Shown: positions 20,434-31,004, numbered from the stretch's first letter. The stretch is DNA of 64,000 nt from Hyphomonadaceae bacterium (GCA_016791385.1 JAEUMR010000010.1:1-64000); one strand, 5' to 3'. Notes: a model not told the origin generated them from the letters alone. Translations and numbers: made by a program.

Positions 20434-20487
20434 CATCCCCTCCCCCTGACGGAACGGCATGAGCTTAAGAAGGGCGGCCGTGGATTG

Positions 20488-20520
20488 GAAGCGCTTCTGC
20501 GCAACGCAGGTCACGTTGCG
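20488..20520. promoter_or_regulatory. Two palindromes between divergent genes
   Basis: The 134-bp space between the secreted protein and the PLP enzyme holds the perfect 10-bp palindrome GAAGCGCTTC (20488-20497), similar to the core of LacI-family operators, and CGCAACG-N7-CGTTGCG (20500-20520). They lie three bases apart. Function is inferred only from symmetry and location. Confidence 0.35.
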
Positions 20521-20567
20521 GGCGGCCGGGGCCCGCGCGTAGGGTGCACGGCAAGGGAGCGAAGGAC

Positions 20568-21803
<1,236 letters not shown>

Positions 21804-21811
21804 GAAACGCC

Positions 21812-22465
21812 ATGACGCTTAGTTTTGACTTCTACTTCTCGTTCCGTAGCCCCTATTCCTATCTGGCGACGCCGCAAGTCGAAGAGCTGGCCAAGCGCTA
21901 CGACATCGAACCGCGCATGCGCATCGTCATGCCGATCGCCATCCGCATCCCGGGCTTCTTCAAGCAAGTGAACCCGATGTGGCCGCCCTATCTGCTGCGC
22001 GACACCTTTCGTATCGCGCAGATGAACGACATCCCGTACCGCTGGCCGCGCCCCGATCCCATCGCCATGGACATCGGCAAAGGCGAGGTCGCGGCCGAGC
22101 AGCCCTACATCTTCCCCGTCAGCCGCCTCGGCGTGCTCGCGCAGCGGCAAGGACGCGGCCTGCCGTTCGTACGCGCAGCGGCGCACGCGATCTGGTCGGG
22201 CGAGGTCGACAATTGGTACGAGCCCCAGCACTTAACGGCGGCGCTGGAGAAAGGCGGCCTGCCCGCCGCGGAGATGTTGCAGCTGGCGGACACCCAGGCG
22301 GGGGAGCTGGACGCGGAGATCGCAGCCAACGAGGCGGCGCAAACGGGCGCGGGTCATTGGGGCGTGCCGCTGTTCGTGTTCAACGACGAGCCGTTCTTCG
22401 GCCAGGACCGGCTCGACCACCTGATCTGGCGCATGCGCCAGCATGGCCTGACTGAGCGCGCTTAA
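21812..22465 (+). CDS. 2-hydroxychromene-2-carboxylate isomerase-like (DsbA/GST-kappa fold)
   Basis: A 217-residue protein of the DsbA-like superfamily. The N-terminus SFDFYFSFRSPYSYLA is the HCCA isomerase/GST kappa signature, where a serine replaces the CxxC disulfide motif. The C-terminal part has GHWGVPLFVFNDEPFFGQDRLD, with the conserved GVP cis-proline loop. Such enzymes isomerise aromatic-ring breakdown products or conjugate glutathione; no aromatic pathway is visible nearby. It starts eight bases after the PLP enzyme and is probably co-transcribed with it. Confidence 0.85.
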   Translation: MTLSFDFYFSFRSPYSYLATPQVEELAKRYDIEPRMRIVMPIAIRIPGFFKQVNPMWPPYLLRDTFRIAQMNDIPYRWPRPDPIAMDIGKGEVAAEQPYIFPVSRLGVLAQRQGRGLPFVRAAAHAIWSGEVDNWYEPQHLTAALEKGGLPAAEMLQLADTQAGELDAEIAANEAAQTGAGHWGVPLFVFNDEPFFGQDRLDHLIWRMRQHGLTERA

Positions 22466-22523
22466 CCCTAATCGCGCTAGGCTTCGCGCCTCTCATGTCC
22501 GGCATTGACGCGCGCGCGCGGGG

Positions 22524-24239
22524 ATGAAGACTGCGGCCATCTCTGCTTGGGCGGCGCATCCTATGAAACCTGAGACACGCGATACGATCTGGGTCGCCAT
22601 CCTGGCGTTCGTCTCGGTCGTGCTTCTTTCCAGCACGATCTGGGAAAACGGCGACATTGAGCTCAAATGGTGGGCGGTGAAAGCCTGGGCCAATTTCCAG
22701 TTCCCCGACTTCCCGCCGAACCACCACAATATGCGCTGGGCGATCACGTTCCCGGCCGTCTTCTTCATCCGCCTGTTTGGCGACGGCGCGCTGCAATATT
22801 TGCTGCTGAACCACCTCGTCTTCGCGCTGACCACCGCAGGCCTCTACGCGCTAGTCCGTTCGCTGACCTCGCCGCTGGTGGCGGCGCTGGCGCTGGCGGT
22901 GTGGCTGATCAATCCCGCCGTCTCAGGCCTCGCCGCCAACCTGATGCCGGAGATTTACAGCATCGCTTACGTGGTGGCGGCGCTGCTCGCGTTACAGCGC
23001 GCCTACGCGACGGGCTCGCGCTGGTTCTTTGCTGGCGCCGTGGCGCTGATGTTCTGCGCTTATGGCGCGAAGGAGACCAACATCTTCTTCATGCCCGGCT
23101 GGGGCTTGTACGAGCTGATGCGGCGGCGCTGGAGCAACGCGGCGCTGATCGTCGCCGTATTCGGCGCGCTGCTGGCAGCGGAGACGCTGGCCGTGGACAC
23201 GCTGCTGAGTGCGCGCCACATCGTCTGGGGCCGGGCGCAGGCAATTCTGCAAGCGGGCCATCTCAACGAGATGACCGAAGACTGGATTTACCAGCCGATC
23301 GATCTCTTCACGCGCTGGCTCTTCATCGCGCCCACCAATCTCGACCGGCTCGAATTCTATTCCAAGGCGCTCTACTGGCTGTTCTTCATCGCCACCGGCT
23401 GGAAGGCGTGGGAATGGTTCCGCGCCCGCACCGCGCTGCCGCCTGGAAAATCCGAAGCCCCCGGCGCGGACATCATCCCGGTAACCTGGGCGATGGGGCT
23501 CTCGTTCGCCTTCTGCACCACCTTCTTCATTCTAAAGCTTAATCCGCTGATCCTCGGCCAGCCGTTGAACGACCGCTATCTATGGCCGCTGCTGGCGCCG
23601 GCGACGATCATCTTGAGCGTGCTGGGTCACCGCGCGCTGCTGGCAACCGAGAGCGCGCAGACGGGTCTCGCGCGAACCTCAGCACGCCTGCAGGCGTTCG
23701 CCACGCCGCTCGCCTCCGGCAAGCTGGCGCTGATGACGCTGGCCGCGATCGCGGGGTTTGCCACGCTGACGCGCGTGCCGATCGAGATGGGCTCGGTGCA
23801 CATTCGCCGGCACGGCTTTGAGAAGCCCTATACGACGCTTTCGGCGCAGCGCTGGTACGACGAGGCGCGCGAACACCTGATGCAGGGCTGCACCTTGGCC
23901 TTCCCGCGCCGCCGCCCAGCGCAGACCGTGCTCGTCCATGCAATCCCGTATCGCGACGTGTCACCGACGCTGCAGCTGTACAATCAAGAACTCGATGGCC
24001 TGATCATCGCCGGACGCCGCCTGCACGGCTGGTCCATTCCGCGCGAAGATTGGCCGCTGTTCGAAGGCAAGCTCTACGCCGAACTCGACAACCCCGATTT
24101 CTTCCGGCCGTACGCAATCCGGCTTGAGGGGGCGGGCCAATGCACGCAGATCTTTTATCTCGGCCAGGCCGATATCGCGCCGCAGGACCAGTTGATCGAG
24201 GGCGCCCTGCACGAGCCGCCAACGACGGCCGCGCCCTAA
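22524..24239 (+). CDS. Multispanning GT-C-like membrane glycosyltransferase
   Basis: A 571-residue integral membrane protein with about ten hydrophobic segments in the first 400 residues (for example IWVAILAFVSVVLLSSTIWENGD, VFFIRLFGDGALQYLLLNHLVFALTTAGLYALV) and a soluble C-terminal portion. The acidic pair after the first helix (ENGDIE) and the overall topology fit GT-C/GT39-type enzymes that use polyprenyl-phosphate sugars in the periplasm. No diagnostic catalytic motif beyond that is certain. An alternative start is the ATG at 22563. Its stop overlaps the epimerase stop on the other strand by four bases (CTAA). Confidence 0.7.
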   Translation: MKTAAISAWAAHPMKPETRDTIWVAILAFVSVVLLSSTIWENGDIELKWWAVKAWANFQFPDFPPNHHNMRWAITFPAVFFIRLFGDGALQYLLLNHLVFALTTAGLYALVRSLTSPLVAALALAVWLINPAVSGLAANLMPEIYSIAYVVAALLALQRAYATGSRWFFAGAVALMFCAYGAKETNIFFMPGWGLYELMRRRWSNAALIVAVFGALLAAETLAVDTLLSARHIVWGRAQAILQAGHLNEMTEDWIYQPIDLFTRWLFIAPTNLDRLEFYSKALYWLFFIATGWKAWEWFRARTALPPGKSEAPGADIIPVTWAMGLSFAFCTTFFILKLNPLILGQPLNDRYLWPLLAPATIILSVLGHRALLATESAQTGLARTSARLQAFATPLASGKLALMTLAAIAGFATLTRVPIEMGSVHIRRHGFEKPYTTLSAQRWYDEAREHLMQGCTLAFPRRRPAQTVLVHAIPYRDVSPTLQLYNQELDGLIIAGRRLHGWSIPREDWPLFEGKLYAELDNPDFFRPYAIRLEGAGQCTQIFYLGQADIAPQDQLIEGALHEPPTTAAP

Positions 24240-25108
24240 AGCGCCAACGTAGAGAGATCGAAGGACCGGCAGCGCACGCCGAGCTCTGCTTCCGCGTTGA
24301 ACAACGGGGCTTGGTTCTGATGCATCAGACTGATCAGGCTGTCGCTGCGCAGCCGCGTCGGCAGACGCGCAAGCTCTGCTGCGCGCAGCGCCAGCCACAT
24401 GGCTTGCCAGGGCGTTGGGACTGGCACGACCTTGCGGCCAAGTCGGGCCCCAATCGCCTCGATGATGTCGCGGAACGTGTGCGGCGCATGGTGCGCGAGC
24501 GTGACCGGCGCAGCGGTCACATTTTCCGCTGAGAGCGCCCGGTACACGCCATCGGTCAGATCGTCTTCGTGTAGCGTGAATTGGATCTGACGCCCGTCGC
24601 CCGGCATCGGCACGAAGCGCGAGGTGCGCACCTGCGCCACCAACCGGCCGAACATGCCGCCGGGCGAGAGGCCATAGATGAGCCCGGGCCGCAGGATGCG
24701 TGCGCCGAGCGCGCTCGCGGCGGTTTCGATCTTGAGCTTGGCACGGCCATATTTGGAGCGGCAGCCGTCGAACGCGCTAATGGTGGAGATCAGCACAACG
24801 CGCTTCACACCAGCCGCCCTGGCAGCCTCAAACAGGCGCTTTGAGCCTTCGACATTGACCGCGTGGATGTCGTTCCACTCCACCGCTTGAAAGTCATAGG
24901 CGCAGTGAATCAACGCATCGGCGCCGCGCAACGCATCGGCGGATACAGGCTCACCGAGTTGTAATTGCACTTGGCCAGGCTTGGGCGCGCGCGTCATCGC
25001 CGTCACGGCCCAGCCTTCGGCCGCCAACTTGGCGGCGATCAGGCTTCCGACGTATCCGCTGGCGCCGGTGAGCAGGCAACGCGGCGCAGCTGATCGAGCT
25101 TCGCTCAT
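24236..25108 (-). CDS. NAD-dependent epimerase/dehydratase (extended SDR)
   Basis: A 290-residue extended SDR. The N-terminus has the Rossmann motif as LTGASGYVGSLIAAKL; the nucleotide-binding DALIHCAYDF follows. The serine of the active site is in VVLISTISAF; the catalytic tyrosine/lysine pair appears as SKYGRAKLKIE. Its start overlaps the GMC oxidoreductase stop by four bases, so it is the third gene of a GT2-GMC-SDR operon. A sugar-nucleotide or lipid-linked substrate is likely from the neighbour genes, but is inference. Confidence 0.88.
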   Translation of the reverse strand: MSEARSAAPRCLLTGASGYVGSLIAAKLAAEGWAVTAMTRAPKPGQVQLQLGEPVSADALRGADALIHCAYDFQAVEWNDIHAVNVEGSKRLFEAARAAGVKRVVLISTISAFDGCRSKYGRAKLKIETAASALGARILRPGLIYGLSPGGMFGRLVAQVRTSRFVPMPGDGRQIQFTLHEDDLTDGVYRALSAENVTAAPVTLAHHAPHTFRDIIEAIGARLGRKVVPVPTPWQAMWLALRAAELARLPTRLRSDSLISLMHQNQAPLFNAEAELGVRCRSFDLSTLAL

Positions 25109-26652
25109 GCCTCGTCCCTCGCCGCTTCTGCGCCAATCCGGTGCGCGTTGGCCATGACCGCGAACGTGATGGTCGTCGCCGGTATGCTGGGCAACACGCT
25201 GGCGTCGACCGCGTGAATGCGCCGCCAGCCAAACGGACGGCCAAGTGTATCACTGGCCGCCCCCTGCGGCGCTGTGCTCATCGGGAACGAGCCACCGACA
25301 TGGAAGCCGCGCCCTGGTTCGGCGATCTCCAGCAGCGGCCAAACCGGCGCAGCCCCGAGCTTGGGCGCCGCTGCAAGCAATTTGCCGATCAGCTTGCCCA
25401 CGCGGCTGCGCACCTCGGCGCTCGCTTGGCCGCGCGCAAGCAGCGCTCCGCTCTCAAGCGAAAGCTCAATCGCACCGGAATGCGCCGAATGCAGGTAGCC
25501 CTGGATCAAGCCGAGGCGCGCATCAGCAAGCGGGGCCGCAAAACTGAGGGGGCCGAGCCGGCGGCGCACTTCGTGGGCCATGTGGTCATTATACGAATAG
25601 ACCTGCATGTGCACCGTGTGCGGGCTGATCGCAGCGTCGCGTAGTTCGAGGAAGAGCTGCGCCATCGTGTGCAAGCGTTCGGCGCTCGGCTTCGGTGCAC
25701 CCTTGAGGAAAAGCAACGGCAGCAGGAAATACTGACTGTCCTTGAGGATGGCGCGATCGAGAGCCCCTGCGCGCATCAGCAGCGCCGTCGTCGGCAATGC
25801 GCCTGCGGCCAGGAAGGCGCGCTTGGCATGAAGCGCCACCGGCTCTGCACTCAGGCGATCCTTGCCGATGACGGAGGCGCTCGCTGTGTCCTCGCTCACG
25901 CCTTCGGCAACAACATTGCTGCGGTAGGCAAAGCGCGGGTTGGCCTGCAGCGCCTGCAGAGTCCGCGGGGCGGCGTAGATCAGCTTGCGCGGACAGCCAT
26001 GCAGGCAGAGCCCGCAATAGAGGCAATCCTCGGCAGCGGCGGCGACACGCGCCTGTCCAAAGCGAAAGCCGGCCGCGCGCAGCGCCTCGCGGTTACGCGA
26101 GAGACTCCGGTGCATGGCGTTTGCCTGGCCGCTGCGTTCGAGCGGCGCGCGCGGCTTTGCATAAAGTGGAAGCCATTCAGCCAAATCATCTTCGGCCGCG
26201 CTGATGCCGAGCATGTCTGAACACGCGACGTAGTGCGGCGCGAGTTGGGCTTCCGTGATGGGCCAATCGGCGATGTCGTGCTGCACGAACGGCAACGCCG
26301 CCGCACCCCAGACATTGCTGAGTCCGCCGACGGCGAAGCTCGGCTCGACCCCAACGCCCGCGCGCGCAAGACCAAGCTGCTCGCTCGCTTCGCTGTAAGG
26401 AAATTCTGAGCCATAGATCAGCTTGCGCGGCAGCCCCTCGCGCGCCTCATGCACCGCCCAGGCCGCAGTCTCGGCGCTGATATCCCAGCGCTCGCGCGCG
26501 GTTTCGACCAACGCGGCGCGCTCGGGCTCCAGGGAAACGCCCGCATCCACCATCAAGACGCTGCGGCCGCCGGCAAGCAAAGCGGATGCACAAGCAACGC
26601 CGCTCGGTCCCGATCCCACTACGATGCAGTCGAAGTCAGGGGCCGACGTCAT
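25105..26652 (-). CDS. GMC-family FAD oxidoreductase with ferredoxin-type Cys motif
   Basis: A 515-residue flavoenzyme of the glucose-methanol-choline family. N-terminal FAD motif VVGSGPSGVACASAL (about residues 11-25), SFAVGGLSNVWGAAALPF (about 105-122), the active-site His in HVGGSFPM and the C-terminal VDASVLPSIPATTITFAVMANAHRI. In addition, residues 210-221 read CLYCGLCLHGCP, a perfect C-x2-C-x2-C-x3-C-P iron-sulfur motif, which ordinary GMC enzymes lack. It lies between the GT2 and the epimerase in one operon, so its substrate may be a glycan- or prenyl-linked alcohol. Flavin use is near-certain; Fe-S content is inferred. Confidence 0.88.
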   Translation of the reverse strand: MTSAPDFDCIVVGSGPSGVACASALLAGGRSVLMVDAGVSLEPERAALVETARERWDISAETAAWAVHEAREGLPRKLIYGSEFPYSEASEQLGLARAGVGVEPSFAVGGLSNVWGAAALPFVQHDIADWPITEAQLAPHYVACSDMLGISAAEDDLAEWLPLYAKPRAPLERSGQANAMHRSLSRNREALRAAGFRFGQARVAAAAEDCLYCGLCLHGCPRKLIYAAPRTLQALQANPRFAYRSNVVAEGVSEDTASASVIGKDRLSAEPVALHAKRAFLAAGALPTTALLMRAGALDRAILKDSQYFLLPLLFLKGAPKPSAERLHTMAQLFLELRDAAISPHTVHMQVYSYNDHMAHEVRRRLGPLSFAAPLADARLGLIQGYLHSAHSGAIELSLESGALLARGQASAEVRSRVGKLIGKLLAAAPKLGAAPVWPLLEIAEPGRGFHVGGSFPMSTAPQGAASDTLGRPFGWRRIHAVDASVLPSIPATTITFAVMANAHRIGAEAARDEA

Positions 26653-26670
26653 GGGCTGCTACTGCGGCGA

Positions 26671-27888
26671 TCAAGTCTGCGGCGCGCGCGTAGCGAGCGG
26701 AATACGCAGGATGCCGATCATGAATGCGCCGAACCCCAGCTGAATGGCGATGACGATAAAGCTGAGACCGCTCAGCACTGCCCGCGATATGAGTGGCGCG
26801 TTGTTCAGCGAGCCGAACCCGACCTGCGACCACGCCCACAGCGCATAGCCGAAGATGGCAATGCCGGCTGCAAGCACAATCGCGCCTGCACGCACTGCAG
26901 TATCCGTTGTCGCCAAGCGGAACACGAGGTCAGAGCGCCAGCCACGCGGCAGCATGCCGGTGAGCGTCGCATAGTAGCGCGCCAAGATGCCGAAGCTCAT
27001 CATTTGCACGCCGGCGATGAGCATGAAGCACGCCGCTGCGTAAGAATTGGTGTCGAGCACCACATCGTCCGCCAGCGCGAGCGGACCGAACCATAACAAC
27101 GCCATGAGCAAGGCGCCGAGCGCGGTTACCGCGGCGCCCGGGTACACGAACAGCCATTTCGGACTGTACATCAGGAGCAGCTTCAGGTGCCGCCAGCCGT
27201 CACGCCATGTCTTCAGGTGTGGCGCGCGGCTGCGGCCGTCCGGGCGCAGTGTTGTCGGAACCTCCGACATGCGCAGCCCCTCAAGGCCTGAGCGGATCAC
27301 CATCTCGGAGGCGAATTCCATGCCCGTCGTCACAAGCTGCAGCCGGCGCACCGCTTCGACATTGAAGCCGCGCAGACCGCAATGGAAATCGCGCACCGGA
27401 ATCTTGAACAGAACGCGGCCGATATAGGAGAGGATCGGGTTGCCAAGGATGCGATGCAGGATGGGCATGGCGCCAGGCGAGATGCCGCCGGCGAAGCGAT
27501 TGCCCATGACCAGCTCGTCGCCTGCGCGCAGGCGCTCCACGAACAGATCAAGCGCGCTGAAATCGTAACTGTCGTCGGCATCGCCCATGATGATGTAGGC
27601 GCCGCGCGCGGCGGCGATGCCGCCCAGCAGCGCGGCGCCATAGCCGCGGCTCGGCACCGGCACGACACGAGCGCCCAATTGCTCGGCGATCGCTTGTGAG
27701 CCGTCGGTGCTGCCATTGTCGGCGATCAGCACCTCGCCCCGGATACCGGTGCGGCGCAAAAAGGCCTGCGCCTTCTCCACGCAGACCGCGATTGTCTCGG
27801 CCTCGTTAAGGCAAGGCATCAGGATGGTGAGTTCGACTGCATTCGTCGCCTCCGCCGAAGAGGCCGAAGCGCTGGCTGTCAGCCCCAT
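26671..27888 (-). CDS. Family 2 glycosyltransferase with C-terminal membrane domain
   Basis: Polyprenyl-phosphate-sugar synthase-type GT2. The GT-A domain has ELTILMPCLNEAETIAVCVEKA, the DNGSTDGS and GDADDSYDF (metal-binding DxD) motifs, followed by GANRFAG-like VMGNRFAGG. The last 170 residues are hydrophobic (four segments), similar to DPM1/GtrB-like proteins. The reading frame extends about 43 codons upstream; the ATG at 27888 and a GTG at 27903 (behind GGGG) are better starts. It is followed 18 bases later by the GMC gene. Confidence 0.85.
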   Translation of the reverse strand: MGLTASASASSAEATNAVELTILMPCLNEAETIAVCVEKAQAFLRRTGIRGEVLIADNGSTDGSQAIAEQLGARVVPVPSRGYGAALLGGIAAARGAYIIMGDADDSYDFSALDLFVERLRAGDELVMGNRFAGGISPGAMPILHRILGNPILSYIGRVLFKIPVRDFHCGLRGFNVEAVRRLQLVTTGMEFASEMVIRSGLEGLRMSEVPTTLRPDGRSRAPHLKTWRDGWRHLKLLLMYSPKWLFVYPGAAVTALGALLMALLWFGPLALADDVVLDTNSYAAACFMLIAGVQMMSFGILARYYATLTGMLPRGWRSDLVFRLATTDTAVRAGAIVLAAGIAIFGYALWAWSQVGFGSLNNAPLISRAVLSGLSFIVIAIQLGFGAFMIGILRIPLATRAPQT

Positions 27889-28071
27889 GTCTGCGGTATT
27901 CACGAGCCGGCCCCAAAGCAAAAAGCGCACATGTGCGACCGCTCGGCTGATAGCAGTGGCGCCCCCCGGTGTCGACAAAAGTCGCCCCCGCGCGGAACCA
28001 TGCCCTTGCCGCGTCACCCGATAGGACGCGATTTTACCTTAACACGCGCTCGATATGGTTCCCATCGCGCC

Positions 28072-28713
28072 TCAGGCCGTGCGCACCTCGCGCACCGGCT
28101 TCTTCACCGGCTTCGGTTTGCGCCGCAGGCGTTTCACGAACTCCCGCGCCGCACGCGAACGGCGATAGCGGTTCCAAATCGACCCCAGCCGCGCTGGCGA
28201 CGCATCGAGTTCGAACTTCGCCGACAGTTCCGCTCCGGCCGCGCCGCCCTGCGTGACCGAGCACACTTGGCGCAAGGCCGGCGGCGCCATTGTCAGCGCC
28301 GCTTGCACCGCCGTCTCGATAACGCGGCTCTTTGCGCCATCCTCAACATTGATCACGAGCGCCACCTCGGCCACACGCGGCTTCAGCGCGGCAAGCTGCG
28401 TGATCGCCGCGATCGTGGCGTCAGCGATTCCTGGCGTGATCAGGGCATGGCCAATGCGCGCGACATCATTGAAGTGCGCGACTGGCGCGCCAGCGCTGGC
28501 GCGCGGAAAAAGACGGCGCGTCAGGCTCGGGCCGAGCCCCCACAGAAGGCGCATGTCGGCGCGCGCGGTGGAGGTCGGGGTATCGACAAGGATCGTCGTC
28601 CGCGCAGGCGTATAAAATAGCGCGAACAAGACGAACAGCACCACGGCGCCGGCGCCGCCCAGCCACAGCGCAGCGGGCGATGAAACCCAAGTTGCAAGCG
28701 TATCCAAGGCCAC
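28072..28713 (-). CDS. Hypothetical membrane-anchored protein, basic C-terminal tail
   Basis: A 213-residue protein of no family I can name. It starts at a GTG (28713) directly after a strong GGGGAGGGG site; the upstream ATG of the longer frame has none. One transmembrane helix lies at about residues 10-35 (LWLGGAGAVVLFVLFALFYTP), followed by a beta-rich domain (TTILVDTPTSTARADMRLLWGLGP) and a strongly basic tail (RRSRAAREFVKRLRRKPKPVKKP). The last part may bind membranes or nucleic acid. It follows the upstream DUF2254-like gene on the same strand after 79 bases. Confidence 0.6.
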   Translation of the reverse strand: MALDTLATWVSSPAALWLGGAGAVVLFVLFALFYTPARTTILVDTPTSTARADMRLLWGLGPSLTRRLFPRASAGAPVAHFNDVARIGHALITPGIADATIAAITQLAALKPRVAEVALVINVEDGAKSRVIETAVQAALTMAPPALRQVCSVTQGGAAGAELSAKFELDASPARLGSIWNRYRRSRAAREFVKRLRRKPKPVKKPVREVRTA

Positions 28714-28792
28714 AGCGCCCCTCCCCGGCCCATCCTTATAGGGCTTGTCAGGCAAAGGGGAGGTCAGACGTGTGCGGCGGAAGGGCCTGACA

Positions 28793-30361
28793 TCAGGCCG
28801 CCCGGGCGGCTTCCTCAACGGCGGAGAAGAATGCGGGCAAGCACGCCCGTTGCGCGTCGGGCATGAACTCGAAGTTGCGCCCGCGGTCGATGATTTCCCA
28901 GAAATCCTTACTCCCGACGTTCTCCAGCTGCCGCCGGATCATCTGCAAGCGCTCGGCCGGCTCTTCGCGCATGTCGTAGGCGATGGATCGGGCGCGATCC
29001 TCTTGGCCAGTCGAGAGATAGTACGCGGCAAGCTTCACTTGCGCCTTGCGAACACCCAGCAGCGCCTTTTCCTGCTCGCGCACGAACGGAGCGCGATCCA
29101 GCTCCAAGAACTCACGCAAGATCTCGCTCTCAGCGGGAGAGGATAGCTCGTTGGCCAGCTGCGCCAATGCCGACAAGTCGTAGGCGACCGTCTCGGTAAC
29201 GAAGGTCAGCTCCGTCTCGAAGCTCAGCAACCCATAATATTTCATGTGCTTGACTGCATCGACTGCCGCCTTTGTCCGGCCCTGCTGCAGCATCGCTTCG
29301 CCGAGTTTCCGGTACTGGTTGAGGACGTTATAGGCGGTGCGCACATCACGCGCGTTCAGGGTCGCGCGCATGTAGGAATTGAAGAAGCGGAAGACGAGGT
29401 CGATGAGTTCGGTGTCGTTAACCCGCGCCGCCGCATCGCCAATGTATCGTGTGTCGATGGCGATCACATAAGCGACGTCGCGCATCGAACTCAGCGCTTC
29501 ATTGTAGATGCTGAGATACTGGCGCATCACCTTCCATTCGACCCAGGTCCGGCGCGCCTCCAGATCACCGAGCGATTCCGCGTCCATGGCGACGAAGTCC
29601 GGATTTTGGCGGATCGCCGGACCGATGGAGAACCACGCCCCATTGGCGTGTTGCTTCACATCGAGGTAGGCGATCGCAAAGTCCTTCAACGCATCGGCCG
29701 AGGCGCTGGCGATGATTTTGTCTTTTCCCGAGATCGAGTTGTTGGCGATGTCCGTCAGCTCTTCGAGCGCGAACAGCATCTCCGCCTGCGCCCCGAAGCA
29801 CTCCGCCTGATCCTGGCCGTGCGCGCCCTTGTTGGCGGTCCGCACTGCATCTTCATGGATGTGACGGACCAGATTTTGCGGAGCCAAAAACCAGAACACG
29901 TAGCCGAAATAGGGCATGGTGATGATCAGGCCGCCCATCGTCAGCGACAGCATCACCAGAAGCGTGATGCGCGGCACGAACTCTGAATGACCCGCCGCCG
30001 CCAGCCACACGCTGGTGGCGCTCGCGATCACGTAATAGGCGGCGACATAGATATTCAGGCGGTCGCGCAAAAACATGCGCGCCACACCCGTGTAGCGTTC
30101 AGACGAGAGCTGAACGATGATGCTGACGACGGTGATGACGATGCCGAACACGGCGGCATTGACACCGACGAGCGTCGATAGCGCATTGCTGCTCGATCCG
30201 GGATCGAAGTTGAAATAGAGCGCTATCGGCCCTGCGCCGGGCTGCCGCGACAAGTAAAAGTCGGCGCAGTAGAAGCCCCAGAACACCGCCAGCGCGGCCC
30301 AGGCCAAGATCGCCGCCTGAAAAGCGAAGCGGCGATAGGAATCGCGGTCAAGATTGTTCAT
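28793..30361 (-). CDS. DUF2254-like membrane protein
   Basis: A 522-residue membrane protein. The N-terminal third has four hydrophobic helices and the DUF2254-like core STLVGVNAAVFGIVITVVSIIVQLSSERYTGVARMFLRD; the rest is a soluble helical domain. The ATG at 30361 is preferred to the upstream in-frame one. The family is of unknown function. Nothing in the sequence indicates an enzyme active site. The closely spaced downstream gene (28713) may be co-transcribed. Confidence 0.75.
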   Translation of the reverse strand: MNNLDRDSYRRFAFQAAILAWAALAVFWGFYCADFYLSRQPGAGPIALYFNFDPGSSSNALSTLVGVNAAVFGIVITVVSIIVQLSSERYTGVARMFLRDRLNIYVAAYYVIASATSVWLAAAGHSEFVPRITLLVMLSLTMGGLIITMPYFGYVFWFLAPQNLVRHIHEDAVRTANKGAHGQDQAECFGAQAEMLFALEELTDIANNSISGKDKIIASASADALKDFAIAYLDVKQHANGAWFSIGPAIRQNPDFVAMDAESLGDLEARRTWVEWKVMRQYLSIYNEALSSMRDVAYVIAIDTRYIGDAAARVNDTELIDLVFRFFNSYMRATLNARDVRTAYNVLNQYRKLGEAMLQQGRTKAAVDAVKHMKYYGLLSFETELTFVTETVAYDLSALAQLANELSSPAESEILREFLELDRAPFVREQEKALLGVRKAQVKLAAYYLSTGQEDRARSIAYDMREEPAERLQMIRRQLENVGSKDFWEIIDRGRNFEFMPDAQRACLPAFFSAVEEAARAA

Positions 30362-30391
30362 GCGCGCGCGAGAGCCCGCGGCCAATTGAAA

Positions 30392-30420
30392 GGCCCGGCC
30401 CGGCATGTTCGCGCCGGGCC
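30392..30420 (-). terminator. Probable intrinsic terminator after the 124-residue membrane protein
   Basis: An 8-bp inverted repeat GGCCCGGC/GCCGGGCC (30392-30399 with 30413-30420) lies between the small membrane gene and the DUF2254-like gene. On the minus strand it is followed by GGGCCTTTCAATT, a short T-rich tail. Confidence 0.5.
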
Positions 30421-30431
30421 GGACAGGAACA

Positions 30432-30806
30432 TCAGATGCTCTCGAGCCGTGATGTCACGATGCCGCCGATGATCACCGCCGCGTAGCAAGCGAACATCAA
30501 CGACGCGAATTGCGGTCCCAAGCTCGGGTCGAGGTTTGGGAAGACGTTTGTGAAGCTGTTGATTTCGTAGATGCCGACGATCAAGCCGGGCACCGCCATG
30601 ATGGAAGCCGCTTCAGCGCGGTCAGTCGGCGCAACCTTCATCAGCTTCAGGCAGACATAGGTGACGAGCAGCATCGCCACCGGCAAGATCATAAACAGCC
30701 ACGACACGCCCGAGCCCGCCGTAAGCACGCTCTCGCCAGCGAAGCGGAACGCCACGGCGATGGCGATCCAAATTACAAATCCAACGATCATCCAGCGAAC
30801 GATCAT
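30432..30806 (-). CDS. Small four-helix membrane protein
   Basis: A 124-residue protein with four hydrophobic helices (residues about 5-25, 32-55, 65-85 and 100-120). The start MIVRWMIVGFVIWIAIAVAFR and the conserved-looking NVFPNLDPS loop suggest the DUF5367 group, which I cannot check. It stands alone between the DUF2254-like gene and the divergent operator region. Confidence 0.65.
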   Translation of the reverse strand: MIVRWMIVGFVIWIAIAVAFRFAGESVLTAGSGVSWLFMILPVAMLLVTYVCLKLMKVAPTDRAEAASIMAVPGLIVGIYEINSFTNVFPNLDPSLGPQFASLMFACYAAVIIGGIVTSRLESI

Positions 30807-31004
30807 GAAGTCCTCCCCTCACAGCCCGCAGCAACGGGCATTCGATGGTCAAACGTTACAGGCATCTCATATTGGCGCCAATCGGCTCGTCGGGCCGCTC
30901 GGGCCAGCGCGTGCGAAAGCGCTACCTCGTGCCTGCAGACGGCTCCGTGCTGCGCAAACAGCAAGCAGCCCATCAAGGGGCGTGGCCCGAGATCATCTTC
31001 ACGC

